Source: Plantactinospora mayteni (lineage in GTDB: Bacteria; Actinomycetota; Actinomycetes; Mycobacteriales; Micromonosporaceae). From it: DNA of 64,000 nucleotides. Positions 42,160 through 51,528 of the stretch are shown piece by piece. Under the pieces are notes generated by a model. It was not told where the DNA came from. It ran no database searches and worked only from the letters and a program-made list of their open reading frames with translations. The stretch is taken from assembly GCF_016862935.1 (NCBI RefSeq), contig NZ_BONX01000049.1:1-64000 (forward strand). The letters run 5' to 3'. Made by a program: the position numbers and the translations under genes. Each line of letters begins with the position of its first letter. The stretch's first letter is position 1.

Positions 42160-42240
42160 GCGTCGACCGACGCCGACCGGCTTCCACCCGACCGACGTCG
42201 ACCCGCCCGACTTCGACCCGCCCGACTTCGACCTGACCAG
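42160..42240. repeat. 15-bp tandem repeat upstream of EF-G2
   Basis: Three to four degenerate copies of CGACCCGCCCGACTT-type units inside the 580-bp gap 42022-42603. Apart from the candidate small ORF at 42400-42465 and this repeat I see no gene in the gap. Confidence 0.65.
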
Positions 42241-42399
42241 CCGCGAAACGCCACGGACCAGCCGGTGGCGGGACGTGCGGCGGGATCGGTCGGGGTCGGC
42301 GCGTGGCCGGAAGCCGACGCCCGGCGACGGCCGGGGTCGGGGGTGGCTCAGGGGTGCGTCACGGATCTCCGGTGTGGCCGCGCGGGCCGGCACCGGACG

Positions 42400-42465
42400 T
42401 CAGGAAGACGCCAGGATCACCCGGTGCAGCGACTGGGGAATGACGACAGCGGTGCGGTAGCGCAC
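42400..42465 (-). CDS. Candidate 21-residue leader peptide upstream of EF-G2
   Basis: GTG 42463-42465 is preceded by GAGGGGAG at 6 bp spacing; the peptide begins MRYRTAVVIPQSL and ends ILASS. It is on the EF-G2 strand, 380 bp upstream of that gene. A hairpin GGCCC-GAAT-GGGCC lies further upstream (about 42503-42516). It could be a leader peptide or small protein, or chance. Confidence 0.3.
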   Translation of the reverse strand: MRYRTAVVIPQSLHRVILASS

Positions 42466-42603
42466 GGCCGGCTCCCCTCACTCGTCGACGCGCGTGCCCG
42501 GCCCGAATGGGCCAAGATCGCGCTGGGCTGATCACGAGTGTACTGAACAGACGGACCCGCGCACAGCCCGGTTTTCCGCCGCGCGCCCCCAGACCCCGGC
42601 CGG

Positions 42604-43446
42604 TCACTTCACCGCGCCGGCGGTCAGGCCCTGGACCAGGAAGCGTTGCAGCATCAGGAATCCGGCCGCGACCGGGACACTGACCACCAGCGAGGCGGCC
42701 ATCACCTGGTTCCAGTAGACGCCGGCCTGGGTGGAATAGAGCTGTAGCCCGACCGGCAGGGTCCGGCTCTGCTCGCTGGTCATGATCGAGGCGAACAACA
42801 CCTCGCTCCACGCCGTCACGAAGGCGTAGATGGCGACCGCCACGATCCCCGGGGTGGCGACCGGCACCACCACCCGGAGCAGCGCGCCGACCGGCCCGGC
42901 GCCGTCGACCAGGGCGGCCTCGTCGAGTTCCCGGGGGATCGAGTTGAAATAGCCGACCAGCATCCAGATCGAGAACGGCAGCGAGAAGGTCAGGTAGGTG
43001 ATGACCAGGCCGAGCCGGGAGCCGTACAGGGTGATGCCGGTGAGCTGGTCGATGTTGACGTAGATCAGGAAGAGCGGCAGCAGGAAGAGGATGCCCGGGA
43101 ACATCTGGGTGGAGAGCACGGTCACCGAGAAGAGGGCCCGGCCGGGAAACCGGAACCGGCTGATCGCGTACGCGGCGAAGACCGCGACCAGCACCGAGCA
43201 GAGCGCGGCGGCGGTGGAGACCAGCACGCTGTTCAGGAAGTACCGGCCGAGCGGGATCGTCCGCCAGATGTCGGCGAACGGGCGCAACGTCAGCTCGGTC
43301 GGCCACCAGTGGAACTCGCCCTGTACGTCCCGCAGCGGCTTCGCCGCCGAGGTCGCCATCACGTAGAGCGGCAGCAGCACGATGGTGGTGAAGAAGGCCA
43401 GGCCCACCCAGCGGACCCAGCGGAACCAGCGGGGCTCAAACAGCAC
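42604..43446 (-). CDS. Carbohydrate ABC transporter permease (MalG type)
   Basis: Encodes 280 residues with six TM helices and the EAA loop ELDEAALVDGAGPVGALLRVVVPVATPGI (about 177-205), the ATPase contact site. It overlaps the upstream permease gene by 11 bp, so the two subunits are translationally coupled. Forms the inner-membrane channel of the sugar importer with the MalF-type partner. Confidence 0.93.
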   Translation of the reverse strand: MLFEPRWFRWVRWVGLAFFTTIVLLPLYVMATSAAKPLRDVQGEFHWWPTELTLRPFADIWRTIPLGRYFLNSVLVSTAAALCSVLVAVFAAYAISRFRFPGRALFSVTVLSTQMFPGILFLLPLFLIYVNIDQLTGITLYGSRLGLVITYLTFSLPFSIWMLVGYFNSIPRELDEAALVDGAGPVGALLRVVVPVATPGIVAVAIYAFVTAWSEVLFASIMTSEQSRTLPVGLQLYSTQAGVYWNQVMAASLVVSVPVAAGFLMLQRFLVQGLTAGAVK

Positions 43447-44389
43447 GGCGGCGCCTCCTCGCGGTCAGCAGCAGATATCCGGTGGTGAGCAGGAGCAGGA
43501 AGAGCAGCAGCAGCACTGACATCGCCGAGCCGAGCCCGAAGTTCCAGGTCACGAAGGAACTCTGGTAGATGTGCACCGAGATCAGGTCAGCCTGGTCCGG
43601 CGTCGCAGCGCCGAACAGCACGAACGGGGTGGTGAAGTCGTTGAACGTCCAGAGGAAGAGCACCAGGACCAGTACCAGGTTGACCGGTCGCAGCATCGGC
43701 AGGGTCACCCGGCGGATCTGCTGTCCCGGCCCGGCACCGTCGATCGCCGCCGCCTCGTAGAGGTCGGTCGGGATGTTCTGCATCCCGGCCATGATGATCA
43801 GGAAGGCGAACGGCCAGTGCCGCCAGACCGAGACCAGCACGACCGCGACGAAACTGCGGTCGCCGAGCAGCCAGAACGCCCGGTCGTCGGTGAGGTGCAG
43901 ATTGTCCACCAGCAGGTGGTTGAGCATGCCGTTGTCCCGCTGGAGCAGGAAGTTCCAGGCGATCACCGCCGCGTACGCGGGCAGCGCGTACGGGACGAGG
44001 AAGAGGGTGCGCAGCAGTCCCCGGCTCCGCATCGGGCGCTGGAGCAGCAGGGCGGCGACGAAGCCGAGCAGCCACGATCCGGCGACCACCAGCAGGGCGT
44101 ACGCCAGGGTGATCCAGAGCGAGCGCAGCAGCGAGGCGCCGATCGCGGAGTCGACGTCCAGGGCTACCCGGTAGTTGCGCAGTCCCGCCCAGGGTGCCGC
44201 CGACCAGTTCCGGATGAAGAACTGGGTCAGCTCCCGGAAGCTCATCCAGACGCCGACGGCCATCGGCACCAGGTGGACCAGCAACTCCAGGGCGAGCGCG
44301 GGCAGCAACAGCAGGTACGCCAGGCCGGGCCGGCGCCAACCGGCACCGGCCCGTCGCGCTGCCCCGGTCGCCCCGGGGCGGTCAGCCAC
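43436..44389 (-). CDS. Carbohydrate ABC transporter permease (MalF type)
   Basis: Encodes 317 residues, six TM helices, with the EAA loop DLYEAAAIDGAGPGQQIRRVTLPMLRP. GTG 44389 overlaps the stop of the binding-protein gene by 8 bp (GTGGCTGA), which fixes the start; the longer frame upstream is the binding-protein gene read out of frame. Partner of the MalG-type subunit directly downstream. Confidence 0.92.
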   Translation of the reverse strand: MADRPGATGAARRAGAGWRRPGLAYLLLLPALALELLVHLVPMAVGVWMSFRELTQFFIRNWSAAPWAGLRNYRVALDVDSAIGASLLRSLWITLAYALLVVAGSWLLGFVAALLLQRPMRSRGLLRTLFLVPYALPAYAAVIAWNFLLQRDNGMLNHLLVDNLHLTDDRAFWLLGDRSFVAVVLVSVWRHWPFAFLIIMAGMQNIPTDLYEAAAIDGAGPGQQIRRVTLPMLRPVNLVLVLVLFLWTFNDFTTPFVLFGAATPDQADLISVHIYQSSFVTWNFGLGSAMSVLLLLFLLLLTTGYLLLTARRRRRAV

Positions 44390-45689
44390 CGGTACCCATC
44401 TCCTGCTGGGCCTTTTCCAGCGCCGCCGCGACCTCCGGCTCGCCGACCGGCTGTCCACTGGCGACCTTGGCGAAGAGGTCCCGCATCGCACTGCCGACCG
44501 TGGTCTCGAACTGGCTCTCCTCGGGCACCTGCGGCAGCGGCGCGGCCGTGGTGGCCAGTACCTCCTGGAAGATCTTGATCTGCGGGGTCTGGAAGGCCGG
44601 GTCGGAGTAGGCGTCCTTGACCACCGGCAGCGACCCGTACGCCTTGTTGAGGATCTGCTGTTCCGCGCTGCTGGTCAGGAACTTCACCAGCTCCAGCGCG
44701 CCCGCCCGGTTGTCGGTGTTCTTGAAGACCGAGACGTTGATCCCGGCAACGTGGCTGTTCACCGGCTTGCCGCCGGGCGGCAGTGGGTCGGCGATCGGGA
44801 TCGGGGCGACGCCGTACTCGTCGGGCTTCATCCCGGCGGCGGCGAGTACGCTCACCGCGTTGCTCTGCCAGAGCAGCATCGCGGCCTTGCCCTTGGCGAA
44901 GTCGCCGATCGGCTGGGTCGGGGTGCTGTATTCGGCGTTGCTCGGATTGACGATCTTGTCGGTGGCCATGAAGTCGAGGTACTGCTTCACCGCCAGCACC
45001 AGGTGTTGGCTGGTGAACTGCGGCTTGCCCGCGCCGTCGAAGAGGTCCACCCCGTGCTGCTGGCCGAAGATGAAGGCGTGGTGCGCGTTCTCGGTGTAGC
45101 TCGCCCCCTCGACCGCCAGCCCCCACTGGTCGCCCCTGGTCAGCTTCTTGCCGGCGGCGACGAACTCGGTCCAGTTCTTCGGCGGGCTGGTGATGCCGGC
45201 CTCGGCGAAGAGCCGCTTGTGGTAGAAGAGCCCGTACGCCAGGCCGTAGAGCGGCACCGAGGTCGGTGGCTGGCCGGCCGCGCCGGTCGCCGCGAAGCTC
45301 GGCCCGAGGAACCGGGTCGGGCCGCCGAGCGGATCCAGCTCGGCCGACTCGAACGGCAGGAAGGCGCCGGTGGCCTGTAGCGAGGCGGACCAGGTGTTGC
45401 CGATGTTGAGCACGTCGGGGCCCTGCCCGGAACTGGTGGCGGCCAGGATCCGGTTGAGCAGGTCCGGCCAGCCGATCACCTCCAGCTCGACCTTGATGCC
45501 GGTCTGCTGGGTGAACTTGTCGAGTTCCGGTTGCAGGATCTTCCGGTCCTCGTCCAGGCTGGGCCCCTGGTTGCTGGCCCAGTAGGTGAGGGTCTTCCCG
45601 TCACCGCCGCCGCCGTCGTCTCCGCAGGCGGCCAGCGGCAGCAGCAACAGCACGGCCGCAGCGGTCGCGCCGACCTTCCGAAATCGCAT
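44382..45689 (-). CDS. Sugar ABC transporter substrate-binding lipoprotein
   Basis: Encodes 435 residues. The signal sequence has lipobox LAAC with lipid-modified C22, followed by a Gly/Asp linker. The mature part is a family 1 extracellular solute-binding protein (TLTYWASNQGPSLDEDRKIL; EVIGWPDLLNRILAATSSGQ followed by GPDVLNIGN). First gene of the SBP-MalF-MalG operon. No ATPase gene follows, so a shared MsiK/MalK-like ATPase encoded elsewhere must energise it. A TTGACA on the minus strand at 45772-45777 may belong to its promoter. ATG 45689 is the only start that gives the lipoprotein signal. Confidence 0.93.
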   Translation of the reverse strand: MRFRKVGATAAAVLLLLPLAACGDDGGGGDGKTLTYWASNQGPSLDEDRKILQPELDKFTQQTGIKVELEVIGWPDLLNRILAATSSGQGPDVLNIGNTWSASLQATGAFLPFESAELDPLGGPTRFLGPSFAATGAAGQPPTSVPLYGLAYGLFYHKRLFAEAGITSPPKNWTEFVAAGKKLTRGDQWGLAVEGASYTENAHHAFIFGQQHGVDLFDGAGKPQFTSQHLVLAVKQYLDFMATDKIVNPSNAEYSTPTQPIGDFAKGKAAMLLWQSNAVSVLAAAGMKPDEYGVAPIPIADPLPPGGKPVNSHVAGINVSVFKNTDNRAGALELVKFLTSSAEQQILNKAYGSLPVVKDAYSDPAFQTPQIKIFQEVLATTAAPLPQVPEESQFETTVGSAMRDLFAKVASGQPVGEPEVAAALEKAQQEMGTGG

Positions 45690-45851
45690 GTCAACCCCCA
45701 GGACACCGTTGCCGGAGCGGCCGGCGAGCATCCGGCCGCCATCGATCAATGGAAATGCACTCAATCACGTCTGTCAATGCATCCGACCCGACGCGCGGCC
45801 CGTTCCCGCCCGGGACAGCGGGCGGGTAGTGCCGGCTCTACCAAGCGCAGA

Positions 45852-45880
45852 TGGCCCGACCTGGACCGATGTCCTAACAT
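45852..45880 (+). promoter_or_regulatory. Promoter of the second XRE/SARP/NB-ARC regulator, probably leaderless
   Basis: TAACAT at 45875-45880 is a good -10, with a weak TGGCCC 17 bp upstream. It ends only 6 bp before ATG 45887, so transcription would start at or beside the A of the start codon; no Shine-Dalgarno is present, which agrees with a leaderless mRNA. Confidence 0.4.
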
Positions 45881-45886
45881 CGCGGC

Positions 45887-48800
45887 ATGGGGGACGGCGC
45901 GGCCTCGATGGATTCCCTGAACACGCCGTCGAGCGGGCCCACGGTGGGCAGGCTGCTACGGACGCACCGTCTGCACAGCGGGATGACCCAGCGCGAACTC
46001 GCGGGCCGTGCCGGCCTCAGCATCGCGGCGCTCCGGGACCTGGAGCAGGGACGGAGCGCGAGGCCGAGACACGCCTCGGTGGCCTCTATCGCGGCGGCGC
46101 TCGGACTTGACGACCGGGCCAGGGAGGCGCTACACACCGCAGCCGCCGCAGCGATGCGGACGTACGAGGCAGGCCGCGTTTCCGACCCCGGTGCACCCGT
46201 ACGGATCCGGGTACTGGGGCCGCTCGAACTCAGGCGCGGCGACGATCTCGTCACCATCGGCTCGGCCACCCAACGCGTCCTGCTCGCGAAGCTCGCCCTC
46301 GGCGCGCCGGAACCGGTCACCCGGGACTCCCTCCGCGGGCTGCTGCAAGGCCAGTACTCGTCGGGGGATCCGACGAGGCTCCTGCGTACGCACCTCACCC
46401 GACTACGCCGGCTAATCGAGCCCTCGGGCGAGCGCCTCATCCTCCCGACGCCGTCGGGCTACCGCCTCGTGGCCACCGCCGAGCAGCTCGACCTGGCACG
46501 ACTCCGACACCTGCGCGAAGAGGCGCGCGACACGTCGACCGAGTCCGCGCTCGAACTCCTCGCACAGGCGGCCGAACTGTGGCGGGGCGGGTGCGACCTG
46601 GACGAGCTGAGCGAGGACCCACTACTCGCCTCGGTCACCGAGGAGTACGTCACCCTGCTGCGGCGCTTCGCCGAGATCGCCCGGGACATCGGCGAGCCGG
46701 AGCGTCCGTTGCCACGGTTGCGTGAGCTGGCCGGTCGCCTGGAGTTCCACGAGCCGCTGCACACCGAACTGATCGTCACGCTGGCTGCCAGCGGGCGGCA
46801 GGCAGAGGCGCTCGCGGCGTACCAGCGCATCCGAGCCAACCTGCGCGAGCAGCTCGGGCTCGATCCAGGGGAGTTGCTGCGCGACGCCCAGGTGGGTGTG
46901 CTGCAACAGCGATGGCGAGTACCCGAGACGGTCGCCCGCAGAGTGAACCTCTTCCCACCTGAACCGCCCGGCGGGTACGCCTCGACTTCCACCTTCGACC
47001 ACGACGGACCGCACGGGGAAGTTGGCAAAGGTTCAGTGGTCCAGCAGACGCCGGCCGCCCCGGCCGGTTTCGTCGGCCGGGAGGCGGAACTCGCCCGCGT
47101 CATCGCGGCCTTCGACCGTGCGGATCACGAGCTGCGGCACGCGTCGTCGCGGGTCGTCCTCGTACACGGCGCCGCCGGATCCGGAAAGACAGCCTTGGCG
47201 CATACCGCCGGGCACCGGCTGCGCCCGCAATATCCCGGCGGCCAGCTCTATGCCGACCTCGGTGGCGCGTCGCGCGAGCCCGTCTCACCGGCGGCGATCC
47301 TCAGCCGATTCCTGAGAGCACTCGGTGTCCCCGCTGATCGCATCGGCGGCGACATCATCGAGGACTCGTCCCTGCTGCGCACCGAGTTGGCCGGGCGCCG
47401 GATGCTCGTCGTGCTCGACAACGCGGGCGACGCGGCACAGGTGCGACCGCTGCTGCCGGGTGCCGGCCGAAGCGACGTGCTGGTGACAAGCCGGCGGCTG
47501 CTGCGCGGGCTGGAGGTCGCGGCCTCGGTACCGCTCGGCACCCTGACGGCGACCGAGTCGCTCGACATGATCGCGGCGGCGGCTGGCGGGGACCGGGTCG
47601 CGGCTGACGCCCGGTCCGCGCAGGAGCTGGCGAGCGCCTGCGGCAACCTCCCACTCGCGTTGCGGATCGCGGCGGCGCGACTGGCGAGCCGTCCGTCGTG
47701 GGCGATCAGCGACCTCGTGCAACGGCTGCGCGACGAGAGCGGACGCCTCGCCCAGCTCGACGACGGGTCGACGAGCGTACTGGCCAGCTTCCAGCTCAGC
47801 TACGACAGCCTCAGCGAACCGGCACGGCGGGCGTTCCGGCTCTGCTCGCTCCACCCGGCGCAGGACTTCGGGGTGACCGCCGCCGGCGCCCTGCTCGGGA
47901 TGGCGGACGCCTCGGCCGAGAGAGTCCTCGACGAGCTGCTCGACGCCAACATGCTGCTGCAGTATTCGGCACACCGGTTCCGCTTTCATGACCTGCTCAG
48001 GCTCTATGCCGGGAAGCTGGCCGAGGCGGAGAGCGCCCAGGTCCGACACGACGCCCTCGATCGACTGCTGACCTCGTACACCGAGCGGGTGACCGCCGCG
48101 ATGGACTGGGTACTCCCGCAGATGGTCCGGCTCGCCGGCCATCCGCGCAGGGAGAGCCAGTTCCCGGACGAGGACCGGGCCGCCGCCTGGCTCGACGTCG
48201 AAGCGACCGCGCTGGTGCTCTTGGCCGAGCAGGCCGAGCAGGCTGCGCAGGACGGTCGGGACGGTCAGGCCGGTCGGGACGGCGGACTCTCGGGCTTCGC
48301 CTGGCGAATCGCCGACCAGATGCGCGGCTACTTCCTGGTCAACCGCCACGTCGACGGCTGGAACCGGATCGTCGAGGCAGGCTGGTGGGCGGCGGAGCGC
48401 TCGGACGACCGCCGGGCGCGTGCGGCGATGCTGATGTCCAGAGGGCAGGCGCGAAGCCTGGTCGGCCGCGACATCGAAGGTCTCGACGACGCGCTCACCG
48501 CCCTGCGGATGGCCGAGGAGTGCGGCTGGGACGCGGCCGCGGCCTATCTCTCCCACAACGTCGGCTGGCAGTACTACGAGTTCGGGCGCCTCGCCGATGC
48601 CGAGACGTGGTTCGGCCGAACTCTCGACATGACCGCGCACGAGCCCCTGGGGCACATCCGCGCGGCGGCCCTGAACGGGATCGGCATGATCATGCTCGAT
48701 CGTGGACGGTGCGAGGACGCCGCGACGAGCCTCACCTCGGCACTGGAGATCAACGAGACGACGGGGCGCGAGCGCTTCGCGCTGGTCAACCGGGGAAACC

Positions 48801-49324
48801 TCGCGAGTGCCAATCGCCAGCGTGGTGCGCTCCGCGATGCGGCCGAGCAGCTCGATACCGTCCTGCGCGGGTACCGACGGTGCGGAGACCTCCGGGGCGA
48901 ACTCTCCACTCTGGACGAGCTGAGTCGCCTGGAGATCGACCGGCGAAACCTCGCCACGGGGTTGAGCCTGGCGCGGCAGGCGCACGATCTCGCGGTCAAG
49001 ATGTACGACCGGCGTGCCCAGGCGATGACCGCTGGCACGCTCGGGGAGGCACTCCGGGAGAACGGCGACCTCGCACACGCGCTCGACGTGCTCCGCGACG
49101 GCGTTGCCATGGCGAAGCGCCACTCGTACCGCTATCTGGAGACCAGGGCACGGGTGGGCCTCGCCCGTGCCCTGGCGCTGGCCGGTGAGGTGGGTTCGGC
49201 GCGAATCGAGGCCGACCGGGCCGGGCGGGTCGCCGACGAGCTGGGGTTCGGCACGCTCGCGACGGAGGCGAGGGCGGTCGCCGGCACCCTGTACGGGGAC
49301 TCCGGTCGTGGCGTCGATTCCTGA
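45887..49324 (+). CDS. AfsR-like regulator: XRE HTH, SARP/BTAD, NB-ARC, TPR (second)
   Basis: Encodes 1145 residues. XRE HTH at about 17-75 (GRLLRTHRLHSGMTQRELAG), SARP-like winged helix from about 105 (RIRVLGPLELRRGDDLVTIG), BTAD to about 340, NB-ARC with P-loop GAAGSGKTALA (about 428-438), winged-helix and TPR repeats from about 800. Same architecture as the regulator at 14398 but little sequence identity outside motifs. It is divergent from the sugar ABC operon and may sense or control its use. ATG 45887 lies next to a -10 box and has no Shine-Dalgarno, so translation is probably leaderless. Confidence 0.9.
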   Translation: MGDGAASMDSLNTPSSGPTVGRLLRTHRLHSGMTQRELAGRAGLSIAALRDLEQGRSARPRHASVASIAAALGLDDRAREALHTAAAAAMRTYEAGRVSDPGAPVRIRVLGPLELRRGDDLVTIGSATQRVLLAKLALGAPEPVTRDSLRGLLQGQYSSGDPTRLLRTHLTRLRRLIEPSGERLILPTPSGYRLVATAEQLDLARLRHLREEARDTSTESALELLAQAAELWRGGCDLDELSEDPLLASVTEEYVTLLRRFAEIARDIGEPERPLPRLRELAGRLEFHEPLHTELIVTLAASGRQAEALAAYQRIRANLREQLGLDPGELLRDAQVGVLQQRWRVPETVARRVNLFPPEPPGGYASTSTFDHDGPHGEVGKGSVVQQTPAAPAGFVGREAELARVIAAFDRADHELRHASSRVVLVHGAAGSGKTALAHTAGHRLRPQYPGGQLYADLGGASREPVSPAAILSRFLRALGVPADRIGGDIIEDSSLLRTELAGRRMLVVLDNAGDAAQVRPLLPGAGRSDVLVTSRRLLRGLEVAASVPLGTLTATESLDMIAAAAGGDRVAADARSAQELASACGNLPLALRIAAARLASRPSWAISDLVQRLRDESGRLAQLDDGSTSVLASFQLSYDSLSEPARRAFRLCSLHPAQDFGVTAAGALLGMADASAERVLDELLDANMLLQYSAHRFRFHDLLRLYAGKLAEAESAQVRHDALDRLLTSYTERVTAAMDWVLPQMVRLAGHPRRESQFPDEDRAAAWLDVEATALVLLAEQAEQAAQDGRDGQAGRDGGLSGFAWRIADQMRGYFLVNRHVDGWNRIVEAGWWAAERSDDRRARAAMLMSRGQARSLVGRDIEGLDDALTALRMAEECGWDAAAAYLSHNVGWQYYEFGRLADAETWFGRTLDMTAHEPLGHIRAAALNGIGMIMLDRGRCEDAATSLTSALEINETTGRERFALVNRGNLASANRQRGALRDAAEQLDTVLRGYRRCGDLRGELSTLDELSRLEIDRRNLATGLSLARQAHDLAVKMYDRRAQAMTAGTLGEALRENGDLAHALDVLRDGVAMAKRHSYRYLETRARVGLARALALAGEVGSARIEADRAGRVADELGFGTLATEARAVAGTLYGDSGRGVDS

Positions 49325-49378
49325 CGCGCTGCCGTGCTGGTCCTCCAAAGAGGCGGAGCACGCCCCACGACCGGAGGC

Positions 49379-49420
49379 CCGGCGGGCCCGTTCCCCACGA
49401 AGCCGGGACGGACCCGCCGG
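49379..49420. terminator. Hairpin between convergent genes
   Basis: 8-bp stem CCGGCGGG/CCCGCCGG with a 26-nt loop, between the stop of the regulator and the stop of the NlpC/P60 gene. A weak but well-placed bidirectional terminator. Confidence 0.4.
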
Positions 49421-49432
49421 CAGTACGACTAA

Positions 49433-50329
49433 CTAGCCGGTGACACCGACCACGCGGTAGTAGCCCAGCGGGGTCGTGTAGTCGATGCTCATGTAGCCGA
49501 TTCCCGCACTCGGGTTCATGGCCGAGTACAACTGCCCGCCGCCGGCGTAGAAGCCGACGTGGCCGCTGTAGAAGATCAGGTCCCCGACCTTGAGGTTGCT
49601 GCGGCTGACCCGGATGGCATCGCGACTCTTGAGGTTGCTGAGGTCGGCGTTGTTGTTGTCGGCCTCCGAACGCGCCCAGTCGTACTGCTGCGCCGACGAC
49701 CTGACGCTGTCACCCCAGTGGGGAAAGTTGGTCACGCGGTGGTAGGCGAATTTGACGAGGCCCGAGCAGTCGAACGCGTCCGGACCTTCGGCGCCCAGGA
49801 CGTAGCGCTTGTCGATCTGGTTGAGGGCGTACTGGTAGGCGAGCCGGGTGTAGTTGAAGGTCTTCTTCGTCACCGAGCACGTGGTCCCCTGCGCACTCGT
49901 GCCGTTGCTGACCTTCACCTCGAGGTGGTTGAACTGGGCGATCCCGGCCGGGTCCCAGGAGTGGCCGCCGCCGCTGACGGAGGCGCCGTAGCCGCCGTCG
50001 ACCGCGAACACCACCTCGTCGTTCCGGAAGACCCAGCTTCTGCCGTTGCCGGACGCGTCCACGGCGACCATCTTGATCACCGGCGAATTGCCGTCCGAGC
50101 TGGTGTCGGTCAGTTCCCAGTGCACCTTGGCGGAGCGGGTACCCTCCCACTCGACCTGGATGACCGCGCGAGCCCCCGGGCAGCCGACCGGGATCTCGAG
50201 GCTCGGGTTGCCGATCGGCGCGGCCGAGGCCGGCGAGGCCATGGCGAAGCTGGTGGCGAGGAACACCGGTACAGCAATCAGGATCGCTGATAGTGACCGG
50301 CGTTGCCGGGCGGGCTTCTTCGTCAGCAT
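49433..50329 (-). CDS. Secreted NlpC/P60 cysteine-peptidase protein
   Basis: Encodes 298 residues. Signal peptide with twin basic start (MLTKKPARQRRSLSAILIAV...) cleaved near ASAAP. An N-terminal beta domain (about 40-155) of unknown role precedes an NlpC/P60 domain with C188 in FDCSGLVKFAYH and H257 in YSGHVGFYAGG; the third polar residue is in the AMNPS region. NlpC/P60 enzymes cut peptidoglycan stem peptides. Here the domain is longer and more diverged than cell-wall hydrolases, so a different amide substrate is possible. Convergent with the large regulator. Confidence 0.85.
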   Translation of the reverse strand: MLTKKPARQRRSLSAILIAVPVFLATSFAMASPASAAPIGNPSLEIPVGCPGARAVIQVEWEGTRSAKVHWELTDTSSDGNSPVIKMVAVDASGNGRSWVFRNDEVVFAVDGGYGASVSGGGHSWDPAGIAQFNHLEVKVSNGTSAQGTTCSVTKKTFNYTRLAYQYALNQIDKRYVLGAEGPDAFDCSGLVKFAYHRVTNFPHWGDSVRSSAQQYDWARSEADNNNADLSNLKSRDAIRVSRSNLKVGDLIFYSGHVGFYAGGGQLYSAMNPSAGIGYMSIDYTTPLGYYRVVGVTG

Positions 50330-50501
50330 TCGACTCTCTCCCTCGGTTCGTCCGTCCCTTGATCGGACGTGAGGAGATTAGGAATCCGCATGGCGCCGTC
50401 GATTCCCGTACTTCACCCGTACCGCGCCGCCGCTCGGCCGAGCGCCGCCGGCGAGCGAGGGCCCGCCGGCGGCGCCACCGAACTACCGGTACGGCCGACC
50501 G

Positions 50502-51440
50502 CTACGGCTTCGGGATGGCCACCGCCGTGTACGTGGTCTCCGGCGTCGGCGGGGTGCTGAACCGCGCGTTCGGCAGATAGAGCCGGTTGCCGTACGAGGC
50601 GACGGTCGTCGGGATGTCGAACCGGGGATCGGTCAGCCGTTCCACGATCCGCCCCGAGCGGCCGTCCGACGACAGTCGCAGTACGGCCACCGTGTTGAGC
50701 CGGTTCAGCACGGCGTACAGGGTCCGGCCCTCCAGCAGCAGGCCGTCGCCGTTGGTCAGCAGTTCACCGCCCAGGTCCACCTGTCGGGCCACCCCGGAGG
50801 ACGGGTCCACCCGGAACAGCAGGCCGGTGTTGGACTGCACCACGAGCAGGGCCCGGCCGTCCGGCGTACGGCAGATGCCGTTCGCGTTGTTGCCGGTGGT
50901 GTAGACGATGTCCCCGGTCAACGGCAGCCCGCGTACGCCGCCGCGCCGGCCGGTCGGTACGACGTACAGCACCGGGTTCTGCGAGTCGGTGAAGTACGCC
51001 GAGTGCGGGGTCAGCACCACGTCGTTGACGAAGCTCGGCTCGGTGGTGAAGGTGAGGTCGGCGAGCAGCTTGCCGCTTCCGGCGTCCACGATGCGGCCGG
51101 TGCCGGCCGTACCACCGGCGACGAAGAGCCGGCCCCGGCCGTCCAGCTTCAGTCCGATCGACGGGAAGCCGGCGCCCGGTCCCTGACTGATCACCCGGCC
51201 CTCGCCGGTCGCCAGGTTGACCCGGTAGATCGAACCGTCGGCCCGGGAGCCGAAGTACGCGAACGGCAGCGCGCCGATCGTGATCCCCTCCGGCATCCAA
51301 CCGTCGGGCAGGTCGAAGGTGTCGGGGAACCGCTTCCGGGGGTGCCTGTCGGGGGCGTACGCGCTCGCCTTCTCTGGAGTGCCGACCGCGGCGGCTATCC
51401 CCAGCGCGGCGAAGCCGGTCAGGACATTACGTCGGATCAT
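50502..51440 (-). CDS. Secreted beta-propeller protein, SMP-30/gluconolactonase-like
   Basis: Encodes 312 residues. MIRRNVLTGFAALGIAAAVG is a signal peptide with a Tat-like RR motif. Repeats such as GDGLLLEGRTLYAVLNRLNT, VNDVVLTPHSAYFTDSQNPV and GNNANGICRTPDGRALLVVQ mark a six-bladed propeller of the SMP-30/NHL kind. Calcium-dependent lactonase or a binding role is possible; the metal ligands are not all assignable. ATG 51440 is fixed by the signal peptide. Confidence 0.82.
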   Translation of the reverse strand: MIRRNVLTGFAALGIAAAVGTPEKASAYAPDRHPRKRFPDTFDLPDGWMPEGITIGALPFAYFGSRADGSIYRVNLATGEGRVISQGPGAGFPSIGLKLDGRGRLFVAGGTAGTGRIVDAGSGKLLADLTFTTEPSFVNDVVLTPHSAYFTDSQNPVLYVVPTGRRGGVRGLPLTGDIVYTTGNNANGICRTPDGRALLVVQSNTGLLFRVDPSSGVARQVDLGGELLTNGDGLLLEGRTLYAVLNRLNTVAVLRLSSDGRSGRIVERLTDPRFDIPTTVASYGNRLYLPNARFSTPPTPETTYTAVAIPKP

Positions 51441-51528
51441 GGGCGTGTCTCCATCCGTACTCCTGAGGGTGTCGCAGTGCCGGAGGGCACTGTCCGTCGA
51501 GGAGACACGCACGGACGGATCGACGGGT

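Noticed and set aside
38737-42531. 1264-codon plus-strand open frame
   Set aside because: It is the antisense shadow of EF-G2 and the PLC-like gene; composition is Arg/Gly/Val-rich without motifs, and both real genes have strong family signatures.
42604-45689. Missing ABC ATPase hidden in a shadow frame
   Set aside because: No Walker A or LSGGQ motif appears in any frame of this stretch; the ATPase is presumably shared and encoded elsewhere.
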